From Dokdonia sp. Hel_I_53 (GTDB lineage: Bacteria; Bacteroidota; Bacteroidia; Flavobacteriales; Flavobacteriaceae), in the NCBI RefSeq assembly GCF_007827465.1, contig NZ_VISL01000001.1:1445001-1509000 (forward strand): DNA of 64,000 nt, written 5' to 3'. The notes under the pieces are model-generated. The model did not search any database. It worked only from the letters and a program-made list of their open reading frames with translations, and was not told the origin of the DNA. Positions 43,090 to 52,639 of this stretch are shown here, in pieces. The number at the start of each line of letters is the position of its first letter. The stretch's first letter is position 1. Position numbers and translations under genes: made by a program.

Positions 43090-45129
43090 ATGAATCATCC
43101 TTTTACAAACGATCTTATAAAAGAATCCAGTCCCTATTTATTACAACATGCGCATAATCCTGTAGACTGGAGGCCTTGGAATGAAAAGACACTTAAGAAA
43201 GCTGTCAAAGAAAATAAACTTATTCTTGTAAGCATTGGATATTCAGCATGTCACTGGTGTCATGTAATGGAACACGAGAGCTTTGAAGATGAAGCTATAG
43301 CTCAGCTAATGAATTCTAATTATATCAATATTAAAGTAGATCGTGAAGAAAGACCAGATGTAGATAATGTATATATGACAGCGGTACAACTTATGACTGG
43401 TCAGGGCGGATGGCCTCTTAACGTGATCGCTCTACCAGATGGTAGACCTGTATGGGGAGGAACTTACTTTAAAAAGGACGAATGGGTAAGCGCTCTTGAT
43501 CAAATAGCAAACTTATTTAAAGAAAGCCCTGAAAAACTTCAAGAATATGCAGAAAAATTAAGCGAAGGGATGCAGCAAACAGATCTTATTACCCCCAACA
43601 TGAACGAGGTACTTTTTAAAAAGAAAACCCTAGAAAACGCTATTGCACAATGGTCTCGACAATGGGATACCCGCCAAGGCGGATTAAACAGAGCGCCTAA
43701 ATTTATGATGCCTACAAACTATAAATTTCTATTACGGTATGGGCATCAAACTAATGAGAAAGAAATTTTAGAATACGTACATACAACCTTAGAAAGTATA
43801 GCTTACGGAGGCATTAATGACCATATAGGTGGTGGTTTTGCTAGATATAGCACAGATATGAAATGGCACGTACCACACTTTGAAAAAATGCTTTATGACA
43901 ATGCACAATTAGTAAGTCTATATTCACAGGCGTATATTCAGACTAAAAACAACTTGTATAAAGAGGTGGTTTATAACACCATAAATTTTATAAAACGTGA
44001 AATGTCTACACCTGAAGGTGCTTTTTATAGTTCCCTTGATGCAGATAGTCTTACAAAAAGTGGCAACTTAGAAGAAGGCGCTTATTATGTGTGGAAAATT
44101 GATGAACTTAAATTATTATTAGCAAATGACTATCCTTTATTTAGCACTTATTACAACATAAACTCTTACGGGCATTGGGAGGCAGGAAATTATGTTCTCA
44201 TAAAGCAGGATAGCGATGTAGACTTTGCAAAAGCTCATGAAATACCTGTAGAAGAATTGAAATTGAAAAAGAATAGCTGGCATAAGAGATTATTACGCTT
44301 TCGCGAAAGCAATAAAGCAAAACCTCGCTTAGATGATAAAATTCTTACTTCATGGAATGGATTAATGCTCAAAGGCTATTTAGACGCTTATTCAGTTTTT
44401 AATGAACCTGAATTTTTAGAAGCTGCTCAAAAAAATGCCTTTTTTATTAAAGAACATCTTTTGAGAACCGATGGAGGTTTATACCGAACTCATAAAAATG
44501 GAAAAAGCACTATTAACGCATACCTTGAAGACTATGCGGCAGTAATAGATGCGTTTATCACACTGTATGAAACAACTGAAGAAACCTCATGGCTAGAACT
44601 TTCAAAATCTTTAATGGATTACACTTTCAAACATTTTTATTCAAATAGTAATCTTCTTTTCTATTTTACATCCAACCAAGACCCAAAGCTTGCAACCCGT
44701 CATATAGAATTTTATGACAATGTAATTCCTTCGTCTAATTCAATCATGTCACAAAATCTACATAAGCTCTCTAATTATTACCCCGAGACAAATTATAAAG
44801 ATATCGCTTTAAATATGCTACACCATCTTCAAGTTAATTTTCATAAAAGTCCGACAAGTTTTTCGAACTGGATGTCTTTAATGCTCAATTTTACAAATCC
44901 ATACTATCTAATTATTGTGGTAGGAATAAATGCAAAAAAGATTGTTAAAGAATTAAACACCTACTTTTTACCGAATGTGATCAAAGCCTACACAACTTCT
45001 CAAAGTGAACTCTCTGTATTTAAAAATCGCTTTCATAAAGACAAAACCCTCATCTATGTATGCATAAACAACACCTGCAAGCTACCCGTAAATACTGTTG
45101 AAGAAGTCTTAGAACAGTTAGAATTTTAA
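43090..45129 (+). CDS. YyaL/DUF255 thioredoxin-domain protein
   Basis: 679 aa. The N-terminal thioredoxin-like domain starts [20 protein letters not shown] and has the active-site CHWCHVM, then [12 protein letters not shown] and [20 protein letters not shown]. The rest is an alpha/alpha-toroid (GlcNAc-2-epimerase-like) with [20 protein letters not shown] and [20 protein letters not shown]. It belongs to the YyaL/SPATA20 family; the biochemical role is unknown. The palindrome at 44296-44310 encodes RFRES at residues 403-407. Confidence 0.93.
   Translation: MNHPFTNDLIKESSPYLLQHAHNPVDWRPWNEKTLKKAVKENKLILVSIGYSACHWCHVMEHESFEDEAIAQLMNSNYINIKVDREERPDVDNVYMTAVQLMTGQGGWPLNVIALPDGRPVWGGTYFKKDEWVSALDQIANLFKESPEKLQEYAEKLSEGMQQTDLITPNMNEVLFKKKTLENAIAQWSRQWDTRQGGLNRAPKFMMPTNYKFLLRYGHQTNEKEILEYVHTTLESIAYGGINDHIGGGFARYSTDMKWHVPHFEKMLYDNAQLVSLYSQAYIQTKNNLYKEVVYNTINFIKREMSTPEGAFYSSLDADSLTKSGNLEEGAYYVWKIDELKLLLANDYPLFSTYYNINSYGHWEAGNYVLIKQDSDVDFAKAHEIPVEELKLKKNSWHKRLLRFRESNKAKPRLDDKILTSWNGLMLKGYLDAYSVFNEPEFLEAAQKNAFFIKEHLLRTDGGLYRTHKNGKSTINAYLEDYAAVIDAFITLYETTEETSWLELSKSLMDYTFKHFYSNSNLLFYFTSNQDPKLATRHIEFYDNVIPSSNSIMSQNLHKLSNYYPETNYKDIALNMLHHLQVNFHKSPTSFSNWMSLMLNFTNPYYLIIVVGINAKKIVKELNTYFLPNVIKAYTTSQSELSVFKNRFHKDKTLIYVCINNTCKLPVNTVEEVLEQLEF
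44296..44310. repeat. iterated palindrome, exact 14-bp core, in YyaL-type gene
   Basis: CGCTTTCGCGAAAGC, encoding RFRES (context LRFRESN). Confidence 0.9.
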
Positions 45130-45196
45130 CAGAAATTTAGCCTGCCAAATTGTGATCTTAACTAGCATCTTAACACTTTTGCAAAAAAATGAATAC

Positions 45197-46036
45197 ATGG
45201 ATAATTTAAGTGAATATCAAGAACATATAGATCAAGCCATAAAATGGGTATGGGATTTTGCTCCCAAGCTATTAAGCGCATTTCTTTTATTATTTATAGG
45301 GTTTTATGTAGTCCGATTTATCAAAAAACTCGTACACCGCTTTTTTGAAAAAAAGGATTATGATCCTACTTTAGAAAAATTTATCGCAGACCTTATAAAT
45401 TGGACGCTAAAAATTGTACTCATAGTCCTTGTGATTACACAGTTGGGCGTACAAACCGCTTCCCTAGTAGCAATTATAGGAGCAGCAGGACTTGCAGTAG
45501 GTTTAGCCCTACAGGGATCATTAGCTAACTTTGCAGGTGGAGTTCTCATCTTACTGCTGCGTCCTTTCAAAATGGGCGATTTTATAAAGGCTCAAGGTCA
45601 AGAAGGAACTGTAAAAGAAATTACTATTTTCCAAACAAAGCTCCTCACCTTTGGGAACCAAATAGCGATAATACCCAACGGTCAACTTTCAAATGAGACC
45701 ATTGTAAACTTCACAGAAGAAGGATTAAGAAGAGAAGCTCTTACCTTTGGAATAGGTTATGATGACAATATAAAAACAGCAAAGGATGTCTTATTGAATC
45801 TTGTAAATGAGCAAAAAGAAGTATTACAACTTGAAGATAAAAAACCTGTAGTTGTAGTATCTGAACTTGGCGATAGTAGTGTGAACTTATCTGTCAGGTA
45901 TTGGGCAAAAAATGAAGACTTTTGGAATTTAAGGTGGATAATTCTTGAAGAAGGAAAAGCACGATTAGAGGCCGCTGACATTACGATTCCTTTCCCACAA
46001 AGAGATGTGCATTTATATAGCACTGAAAAGAACTAA
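45197..46036 (+). CDS. mscS: small-conductance mechanosensitive channel (MscS)
   Basis: 279 aa from ATG 45197; a frame opening at 45152 adds 15 residues but the leading helix begins after MDNLSEYQEHID. Three membrane helices; the pore-lining TM3 GLALQGSLANFAGGVLILLL and PFKMGDFI are canonical, followed by the beta and alpha/beta cytoplasmic domains (IFQTKLLTFGNQIAIIPNGQ). It releases solutes upon hypo-osmotic shock. A candidate promoter TTG (45150-45152), N21, CACTTTTG precedes it. Confidence 0.94.
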   Translation: MDNLSEYQEHIDQAIKWVWDFAPKLLSAFLLLFIGFYVVRFIKKLVHRFFEKKDYDPTLEKFIADLINWTLKIVLIVLVITQLGVQTASLVAIIGAAGLAVGLALQGSLANFAGGVLILLLRPFKMGDFIKAQGQEGTVKEITIFQTKLLTFGNQIAIIPNGQLSNETIVNFTEEGLRREALTFGIGYDDNIKTAKDVLLNLVNEQKEVLQLEDKKPVVVVSELGDSSVNLSVRYWAKNEDFWNLRWIILEEGKARLEAADITIPFPQRDVHLYSTEKN

Positions 46037-46045
46037 TTCATCTAA

Positions 46046-46079
46046 AAAATCCCGCTTTGAAGCGGGATTTTTGTTTTTC
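46046..46079. terminator. bidirectional terminator
   Basis: AAATCCCGCT (46047-46056), TTGA, AGCGGGATTT and T-run; an A-run on the left gives the mirror signal. It lies between convergent mscS and tsaB. Confidence 0.87.
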
Positions 46080-46757
46080 TTAGTTAGCACTAGGCTTTCC
46101 TGCAATAAAATCTTTTAAGTAGTAAGGTTCAAAATAAGCCAGATCTTCAAAGTCTTTTGCCTCAAATTTTTCTTGAGCCAAGACTGCAAGTTGTACTGCA
46201 GATGGTAATTCATCAGGCAGAAATCTTGCATTTGTTGAGGTACAAACCTCTTTAAATTTAGAAACTCCATTCCCTATAAAGTAAACTAAACCATTAGATA
46301 GCTCTTTATCAAAAGAACTATCTTCTAAAATCTGCGCCTCTGTTTGTCTTAGTCTGGTGCCTTGATGATCATAGATCGCGCTATAAACCTCCATTCTACG
46401 AGCATCAAGCATAGGTACAACTAGCTCGTCTTTACTTATATTTACTTTTACAGATAGTGATTGTAAAGTCTCTACAGCTATTAATGGTATGTCCAAGGCA
46501 TAACTCAAACCTTTTGCAGCAGAAACCCCTATACGTAGTCCCGTATAGCTCCCTGGACCTTTACTCACTGCAACCGCACAGAGTTGTGCTTTATCTACTT
46601 TCGCGGAAGCGAGAACCTCTTCAATATAAATATGTAATCGCTCTGCGTGAGAATATTTTTGTGCGTTGTCTTCTTTATAAGCTACAACTTGCCCATTCAT
46701 AGACAAAGCCACCGAACAATTTGTGGTGGCTGTCTCTAGATTTAAAATGTATCCCAT
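46080..46757 (-). CDS. tsaB: tRNA threonylcarbamoyladenosine biosynthesis protein TsaB
   Basis: 225 aa. ASKHA-fold partner of TsaD needed for t6A37 modification of ANN-decoding tRNAs. YILNLETATTNCSVAL and SKGPGSYTGLRIGVSAAKGL are the signatures. A degenerate palindrome (46598-46611) encodes ASAK near residue 51. It starts 11 bp after the efflux adaptor stop codon, so an essential tRNA-modification gene is cotranscribed with an efflux pair. Confidence 0.95.
   Translation of the reverse strand: MGYILNLETATTNCSVALSMNGQVVAYKEDNAQKYSHAERLHIYIEEVLASAKVDKAQLCAVAVSKGPGSYTGLRIGVSAAKGLSYALDIPLIAVETLQSLSVKVNISKDELVVPMLDARRMEVYSAIYDHQGTRLRQTEAQILEDSSFDKELSNGLVYFIGNGVSKFKEVCTSTNARFLPDELPSAVQLAVLAQEKFEAKDFEDLAYFEPYYLKDFIAGKPSAN
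46598..46611. repeat. iterated palindrome, degenerate, in tsaB
   Basis: CTTTCGCGGAAGCG, encoding ASAK on the coding strand. Confidence 0.6.
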
Positions 46758-46768
46758 AGTACTTATTT

Positions 46769-48052
46769 CTAATCTTCCTCAGGTATTATGACAGCATCAC
46801 TTTTTACTTCAATCTTATCTCCTGTTTTTAGAGATTTTGTTACAGTACTATAAGGACCTGTAATGATAAAGTCTCCTTCCTCTAAGCCAGTCACTATTTC
46901 TATATTAGAATCATCTTGAATTCCCGTAGTAACTACCCTCAATTTTGCTTCATCTCCATCTTTTACAAAAACGCATTCATACTTTTTGTCAAGGCCAGAA
47001 GATCCAATTTGAGGTGTAACACTTCTTGTTGAACTTGTATCTGACTTCACTACAATAGCACTGATAGGTGCTGCAAGAATATCTTGACGCTTCTTTGTAA
47101 TAATATCTACAGTAGCAGTCATTCCTGGTCTGAATGGAGAATAAGAAGCTTTTTTACCTTCTAGTAAATCTTTGTAAGAATCTTCAAGAATCCTCACTTT
47201 TACCTTAAAATTTGTTACTTGATCTGCTGTTAAAGTTGACTCCGCAGAGTTTGCGATTTCTGTTACGATACCTGTAAATTTCTTTTTTAAATAAGCATCT
47301 ACTTCCACAAGTGTAGAGTCTCCAACTTGTATTTTTACAATATCATTTTCATTAACATCAACCTCAACCTCCATATTTTGAAGATTTGCCACTCGAACAA
47401 TTTCTGTTCCTGCCATCTGGGCAGTACCTACTACTCGCTCACCTAACTCCACATTAAGCTTAGAGATTGTACCATCTCTAGGCGCAAAAATAGAAGTTCT
47501 TCCAAGATTATCTGTAGCTTGTTTTACTTGAGCAGCAACACTTCTAACATTATAATAAGCACTTTGTTGGTTTGCCTGTGCTATCTGTAAATCTGATTGT
47601 GCACGCTCAAAGTCTGCTTTTGAAATTACCCCTTTTTCATATAAAGGCTTATTACGTTCAAAGGTTAGTTTCGCCTGGTTTAGGCTCGCCTCTGCTTGTG
47701 ATAAACCCGCTCGGCTGTTTTGTAAAGCAGCTCTACTCTGGCTTACTGCCGCTTGTACTAAGTCAGGATTTATCTTTACAAGTAAATCACCTTTTTGAAC
47801 ATCCTGACCTTCTCGTATAGGCAGTTCAATGATCTCACCAGATACTTCAGAAGAAAGCTTCACCTCAACCTCAGGTTGAATTTTACCTGTTGCAGCAACG
47901 GTTTCTACGATGGTAGACCGCTCAAGTTTTGCTGTTTCTACTTCTTTAAAATTACCAGATTTACCAAAAGCTCCAGATTTTTTACCTACGATTAACGCAA
48001 GGATTAGAATTACAGCAATACCTAATATTATAAATAATGTTTTTTTACTCAT
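46769..48052 (-). CDS. efflux periplasmic adaptor (HlyD/MacA-like)
   Basis: 427 aa. An N-terminal anchor (LFIILGIAVILILALIVGKK) and biotinyl-lipoyl/beta-barrel domains with EIIELPIREGQDVQKGDLLV and IFAPRDGTISKLNVELGERV flank a long alpha-hairpin (about 105-185). C-terminal KECVFVKDGDEAKLR-like membrane-proximal region. It bridges an inner-membrane ABC or RND pump and a TolC channel; no pump gene is adjacent. It starts 5 bp after the TolC-like gene. Confidence 0.9.
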   Translation of the reverse strand: MSKKTLFIILGIAVILILALIVGKKSGAFGKSGNFKEVETAKLERSTIVETVAATGKIQPEVEVKLSSEVSGEIIELPIREGQDVQKGDLLVKINPDLVQAAVSQSRAALQNSRAGLSQAEASLNQAKLTFERNKPLYEKGVISKADFERAQSDLQIAQANQQSAYYNVRSVAAQVKQATDNLGRTSIFAPRDGTISKLNVELGERVVGTAQMAGTEIVRVANLQNMEVEVDVNENDIVKIQVGDSTLVEVDAYLKKKFTGIVTEIANSAESTLTADQVTNFKVKVRILEDSYKDLLEGKKASYSPFRPGMTATVDIITKKRQDILAAPISAIVVKSDTSSTRSVTPQIGSSGLDKKYECVFVKDGDEAKLRVVTTGIQDDSNIEIVTGLEEGDFIITGPYSTVTKSLKTGDKIEVKSDAVIIPEED

Positions 48053-48057
48053 TTTGG

Positions 48058-49509
48058 TTAGAATTTAAGTTCGGTTACAGGAACTCCAAAATAGAGCTCC
48101 AATACCTTTATGCGGAAAATATAATCGTATTTTGATCGTGCTAGTTCTATTTGAGCATTATCATATCTTAATTTGCTCTGGCTAAAATCGAAAGCATTTG
48201 TAAGTCCTACATCATAGCGATCTTTCGCATATTGATACGCAAGTTCTTGGGACTCAAGAGCAGTTTTTGCAGCTTCATAACTCTCCTTTGCTGCTTTAGC
48301 ATCTGTATACGCTTGATAAACAGCAACTCTTAGGTTTTGCTCTGCGAGTTCTTTTTGAAACTCTGAACGCATCACATTTACCTCGCTTCGTTTTACTTGA
48401 TTGCGTGTACTCCATCCGTTAAAAATAGGTACGTTAAGAGAAAGTCCATATGAAATACCATCATTAAGATAAAGCTGTTCAAAAAACGGTAATGGTCCTA
48501 TGGCGTTGCCTCCTATTATATTAGGATCTAAGCTATTTACAACCTCACCACCTTCTGTAACTCCAATAGGATTTCCTTGAACGAAAGGCTCATTTGGGTC
48601 TATAACCACATCAAAACCGCTGTCTCTATTAGACTCTCTTGTATTATAGTTGAAAAAACCATCTAATGTTGGAAAAAAACCTGTCTTACTTATTTCTAAA
48701 TCTTTACGTGCAATCTCCTCATTTTGAGTGGCGATTTTGATATCATATCGGGTGTCCTTAGCAGTAGCAATGAGTACTTCTGCCTCTGTATTTAAAATTT
48801 CTTCGCCACGCACCTGATAATTTGCATCTGCGATATCAAAATTTGCAAAGTCTTTTAAATTTAATAGTTGTGCCAAATTTACCAAACCTATTTGTACAGC
48901 ATTCTCGCTAGATACGATACGCTGTATTTCATTTGCGTTTGTTGCCTTTATCTCCAGTAAATCTCCTCGTGGTAAAACACCGCCTTCTACAAGTTCTTGA
49001 GTACGTTCAATTTGCTGTTGTGTCACCGCATTTTGAGACACTACTACTTTAGCACTCTCCTTTGCTAATAGCACTTGAAGGTAAGCGACTGCAACATTTA
49101 AAGCAATATCATCTTTAAGTTTTGAAATATTATAGTCTGCGGCAATTCTAGAAAGTTCTGCCCTATCAAGTACCTTATGGTTTCTAAAACCATTAATAAT
49201 CCTAACGCCTGAGCTTATAGAAAAAGAAGAGTTACGGGTTTGCTGTGTTTCTAATACACCTGTCAACACATTTTGAGTAAGACCAGTTTGCCAACTATTG
49301 TTAGCAGAGCCATTAAGGTTAGGTAGAAAGTTACCCACAGCATCAGATTTATCTATAGCTGCACTTTCCAGATCTAATTCTGTCTGTTGTATACTTATAT
49401 TGTTTGCAAGTGCATATTGTACGCATTCCTGTAGCGTCCATTTTTTCTGTTGCCCAAAAGCTACACTCGACACTGTAGCTATAAAACAAAGTAGAAGTAA
49501 TTTTTTCAT
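48058..49509 (-). CDS. TolC-family outer membrane efflux protein
   Basis: 483 aa from ATG 49509 (MKKLLLLCFIATVSSVAFGQ); a longer frame starts MTSTKI before the signal peptide and is rejected. The TolC architecture is seen in WTLQECVQYALANNISIQQT, NVAVAYLQVLLAKESAKVVV and the duplicated alpha-barrel with AYQYAKDRYDVGLTNAFDFS. It exports substrates through the outer membrane together with the following adaptor. First gene of the tolC-adaptor-tsaB unit. Confidence 0.92.
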   Translation of the reverse strand: MKKLLLLCFIATVSSVAFGQQKKWTLQECVQYALANNISIQQTELDLESAAIDKSDAVGNFLPNLNGSANNSWQTGLTQNVLTGVLETQQTRNSSFSISSGVRIINGFRNHKVLDRAELSRIAADYNISKLKDDIALNVAVAYLQVLLAKESAKVVVSQNAVTQQQIERTQELVEGGVLPRGDLLEIKATNANEIQRIVSSENAVQIGLVNLAQLLNLKDFANFDIADANYQVRGEEILNTEAEVLIATAKDTRYDIKIATQNEEIARKDLEISKTGFFPTLDGFFNYNTRESNRDSGFDVVIDPNEPFVQGNPIGVTEGGEVVNSLDPNIIGGNAIGPLPFFEQLYLNDGISYGLSLNVPIFNGWSTRNQVKRSEVNVMRSEFQKELAEQNLRVAVYQAYTDAKAAKESYEAAKTALESQELAYQYAKDRYDVGLTNAFDFSQSKLRYDNAQIELARSKYDYIFRIKVLELYFGVPVTELKF

Positions 49510-49775
49510 AATCTTGGTTGATGTCAATATGACTACCCAAAGTGTAGATTGTTACAAATTTTATTATAATTTTTTTCTTATTGAGGTTACGCTTTCGCGA
49601 AAGCGGACTCTAGTGTGATTAACTCGAAGAACATATTTAAAATTGATTAGGAGATTAAAAGACATTTGATTTGATTTGATTTTCAATTTTAAACCTACAC
49701 TCCAAAAAAAATTATAAATAAGAACCTCAAGCCTATCAATTACGTATATTTTTGAGTAACCCATCAATATTCTGA
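49510..49775. other. divergent intergenic region
   Basis: AT-rich. It carries one exact palindrome copy (49590-49605) and a -7-like TATTTTTG (49747-49754, +). No TTG at the proper spacing. No small gene seen. An in-frame stop for the following His-rich frame is at 49773-49775. Confidence 0.5.
49590..49605. repeat. iterated palindrome, exact 16 bp
   Basis: In the divergent region between the TolC-like gene and the His-rich gene. Confidence 0.92.
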
Positions 49776-49832
49776 ATACTGAATCCATTTTCACATATAT
49801 CAAAAAAAACTATTGCAGTTACTTTCATTATT

Positions 49833-50213
49833 GTGGGACTTGTACTTCTTCCAAGGTTAAGTGATTTGCTTTTCAATTTTGGGCATATGCTGAGTCACAC
49901 AATTATTCATCATCAATCGAGTAATGATTCACATCACCATCACTCTCACAAAACCGTAGATCATTCACATAAAGTTCTTTCACTTTTAAAATTTACTCCA
50001 ACTATTCAAAGTGTGATAGACGGTCAACCTGAGTCAATTATAAGTTTAAAGTTTGACAGGTTTGTCACAAATGAAATTGATCAGGATAAAATAGATATAC
50101 TATTTGTTTTAAGGAAAAATAACTGGAGATATAGAGTCTCTGAATACCAATGGCTTATAAAAAAGTCAATTCCTCCCCCGCAAATTCCTCATTTTGCAAT
50201 CATTCGTTCCTAA
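49833..50213 (+). CDS. His-rich membrane-anchored protein, probable metal binding
   Basis: 126 aa if started at GTG 49833. The open frame extends back to 49776 and reads SKKTIAVTFIIVGLVLLPRL, a natural N-terminal anchor, but offers no ATG, GTG or TTG, so the start may be unusual. After the helix comes HTIIHHQSSNDSHHHHSHKT and DHSHK, a cluster of at least ten His suited to zinc, nickel, cobalt or copper. The rest, FTPTIQSVIDGQPESIISLK, is unknown. It precedes the TonB receptor by 105 bp on the same strand. Confidence 0.55.
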   Translation: MGLVLLPRLSDLLFNFGHMLSHTIIHHQSSNDSHHHHSHKTVDHSHKVLSLLKFTPTIQSVIDGQPESIISLKFDRFVTNEIDQDKIDILFVLRKNNWRYRVSEYQWLIKKSIPPPQIPHFAIIRS

Positions 50214-50238
50214 ATTAAGGAACCCTTTATAATTGTTA

Positions 50239-50284
50239 GGCTTCTATCCTTATCAGCTCACGTCTTGAGATGATCAAAGAAGCC
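50239..50284 (+). promoter_or_regulatory. nested stem-loop in front of TonB receptor
   Basis: GGCTTCT (50239-50245) pairs with AGAAGCC (50278-50284), ATCA (50252-50255) with TGAT (50271-50274), and CTCA (50257-50260) with TGAG (50266-50269). Together they make one long imperfect hairpin with a 5-nt loop. No T-run follows, so a regulatory leader or RNA-processing site is more likely than a terminator. Confidence 0.4.
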
Positions 50285-50317
50285 CTTGCATGGTTACAAT
50301 TAATTAAATATTAAATT

Positions 50318-52543
50318 ATGAAAATGATGATTGGAGCTTTATTGCTCCTTATCGCTGCGCCTTTATATGGCCAATCTGTAACAGGTTACGTCCTGGATGA
50401 CAATAATAATCCTTTAGAAAATGTAATTATCTTCAATACAAATTCAGAAAAACATAGTCATACAAATGCAACTGGCTTTTTTAGCATCAACAATACAAAT
50501 GCTGGAGATTCTTTGTATTTTTCTAACTTGGGGTATGAAACTCATATTTATGTATTGACTAATAGAGATGAAGAAAAGACATTCACAATAGTGCTTGAGC
50601 CTAAATCTTTCTCACTAGATCAAATTGTACTTGTTTCTGAAGTTAATCAATTGAGTAAGATCGTAGACATTGATGTGCAAAATAACCCTGTAAAATCATC
50701 TCAAGAAATACTGAGAAAAGTTCCTGGGTTAATCATAGGCCAACATGCCGGAGGTGGGAAAGCAGAACAAATTTTCTTGAGAGGCTTTGACATTGATCAT
50801 GGTACTGATCTAGCGCTAAGTGTAGATGGATTGCCTGTTAACATGGTCTCCCATGCACATGGTCAAGGATATTCTGACTTACATTTTGTAATCCCAGAAA
50901 CCATACAGAATATTGAATTTGGCAAAGGACCTTTTTACGCAGAACATGGTAATTTTACAACTGCTGGATACATAGATCTTAAGCTTAAAGATGTTGTAGA
51001 AGAGAATCTGATAACTTTAGAAGTAGGACAATTTAATAGCAAAAGATTAGCAGGCCTTTTTCCAGTTCTCAATAAAACAAATAGTTCTTTATATCTCGCA
51101 TCAGAGATTACACTTACAGATGGTCCATTTGAATCACCGCAAAACTTTAACAGGCTTAATTTATTGAGTAAGTACGTGTATTCTATACCTGGAGAACAAG
51201 AACTTGATGTAACACTCTCGCATTTCCAGAGTAAATGGGATGCATCTGGTCAAATTCCAGAACGTGCTGTAGCATCAGGTCTTATAAGCCGTTTTGGTGC
51301 CATAGACGATACAGAAGGAGGTTTTACAAGTAGGAGTAACTTGAGTATAGATTATTCTAAAAACATTAATGATCATAACTCTTTTAAAACCGCTGCTTTT
51401 TTATCAAAATATGATTTTGAGTTATATTCCAATTTTACTTTCTTTTTAGAAGACCCAATCAATGGTGATCAAATTAGACAAAAAGAAGACAGAGTATTAA
51501 TGGGTGTAAGTAGCGTTTTTGAAAGAAAAAATCTAACCTTAGGAAACTTTGATGTTGATTATAATACCGGAGTAGGATTGCGATATGACGATGTAAATGA
51601 TGTTGAATTGTCCCGTACAAAAAATAGAAAAGAGACTTTAGAGTATCTATCTCTGGGGGATGTAGATGAGCTTAATGGCTTTGGATTCTTTAATATTGAT
51701 TTTAATATGGGTGATTGGAAATTCAACCCATCGCTTAGAGTAGACTATTTTAAATTTGATTATATAAATGCACTAAGCACATTATATGATCATAGGAGTG
51801 AGAGTAAGGTCGCTGCAAGCCCTAAATTTAATATTATTTATTCTCCATCTAGTAAAGTTCAGTATTTCGTTAAATCAGGAATAGGATTTCATTCAAATGA
51901 CACCCGCGTGGTAGTTGCAAATGAAGGTGAAGATATCTTACCTGCTGCGTATGGTCTGGATATAGGTACTATTTTAAAACCCGTAGACCGTTTAGTACTT
52001 AACGCAGCAGTTTGGAATTTACACTTAGATCAAGAATTTGTATATGTGGGAGATGCTGGTATAGTAGAGCCTAGCGGTAAGTCTAGAAGATTAGGAGTAG
52101 AGTTTGGTGCCAGATATCAATTTAATGATTGGTTGTATGCTTATTCAGATATTAACTATACACACGCCAGAAGTGTTGATGAACCTGATGGAGAAGATTT
52201 TATCCCACTTGCTCCAGACTTCACTGCAGTAGGAGGAATTAATATAGAAAATTTAGGTGCATTTTCTGGATCATTAGCTTATCGTTATATTGATGATAGA
52301 CCTGCAAACGAAGACAATTCTATCGTTGCTGAAGGCTATTTTATCATAGATATGAATGTTAACTACAGAAGAGGAAATTGGACATATGGTATCGTTATTG
52401 AAAATCTATTTGACACCGAGTGGAATGAAACACAATTTGCCACAGAAAGTAGACTAGCTTCTGAGGCTCAAAGCGTAGAAGAAATTCATTTTACCCCTGG
52501 AGTTCCCTTCTTCCTTAGAGGAAAAATCTCCGTGAGCTTTTAA
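50318..52543 (+). CDS. TonB-dependent receptor with CarboxypepD_reg-like domain
   Basis: 741 aa. The signal peptide (ending LYGQ) is followed by a regulatory-like domain (SVTGYVLDDNNNPLENVIIF). The plug (IVLVSEVNQLSK, SQEILRKVPGLIIGQHAGGG, IFLRGFDIDHGTDLALSVDG) leads into a 22-strand barrel ending FFLRGKISVSF. His residues in the plug (HAGGGKAEQ, DIDHGTD, VSHAHGQGYSDLH) and the adjacent His-rich gene suggest a metal or metallophore substrate (inference). A terminator lies downstream. Confidence 0.9.
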   Translation: MKMMIGALLLLIAAPLYGQSVTGYVLDDNNNPLENVIIFNTNSEKHSHTNATGFFSINNTNAGDSLYFSNLGYETHIYVLTNRDEEKTFTIVLEPKSFSLDQIVLVSEVNQLSKIVDIDVQNNPVKSSQEILRKVPGLIIGQHAGGGKAEQIFLRGFDIDHGTDLALSVDGLPVNMVSHAHGQGYSDLHFVIPETIQNIEFGKGPFYAEHGNFTTAGYIDLKLKDVVEENLITLEVGQFNSKRLAGLFPVLNKTNSSLYLASEITLTDGPFESPQNFNRLNLLSKYVYSIPGEQELDVTLSHFQSKWDASGQIPERAVASGLISRFGAIDDTEGGFTSRSNLSIDYSKNINDHNSFKTAAFLSKYDFELYSNFTFFLEDPINGDQIRQKEDRVLMGVSSVFERKNLTLGNFDVDYNTGVGLRYDDVNDVELSRTKNRKETLEYLSLGDVDELNGFGFFNIDFNMGDWKFNPSLRVDYFKFDYINALSTLYDHRSESKVAASPKFNIIYSPSSKVQYFVKSGIGFHSNDTRVVVANEGEDILPAAYGLDIGTILKPVDRLVLNAAVWNLHLDQEFVYVGDAGIVEPSGKSRRLGVEFGARYQFNDWLYAYSDINYTHARSVDEPDGEDFIPLAPDFTAVGGINIENLGAFSGSLAYRYIDDRPANEDNSIVAEGYFIIDMNVNYRRGNWTYGIVIENLFDTEWNETQFATESRLASEAQSVEEIHFTPGVPFFLRGKISVSF

Positions 52544-52569
52544 TTTTATCTGACAAGTAATTATAAATG

Positions 52570-52584
52570 CGCTTTCGCGAAAGC
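52570..52584. repeat. iterated palindrome, exact 14-bp core
   Basis: Just before the terminator between the two convergent receptor genes. Confidence 0.9.
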
Positions 52585-52588
52585 ATAA

Positions 52589-52620
52589 AAAGCCCCGTCA
52601 CTATGTGTAACGGGGTTTCT
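52589..52620. terminator. terminator between convergent receptors
   Basis: AAGCCCCGT (52590-52598) pairs with ACGGGGTTT (52610-52618), with an inner CAC/GTG pair. It is flanked by an A-run on the left and TTTCT on the right and probably works in both directions. Confidence 0.75.
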
Positions 52621-52639
52621 AGTTTATTACTAAAAAAAA

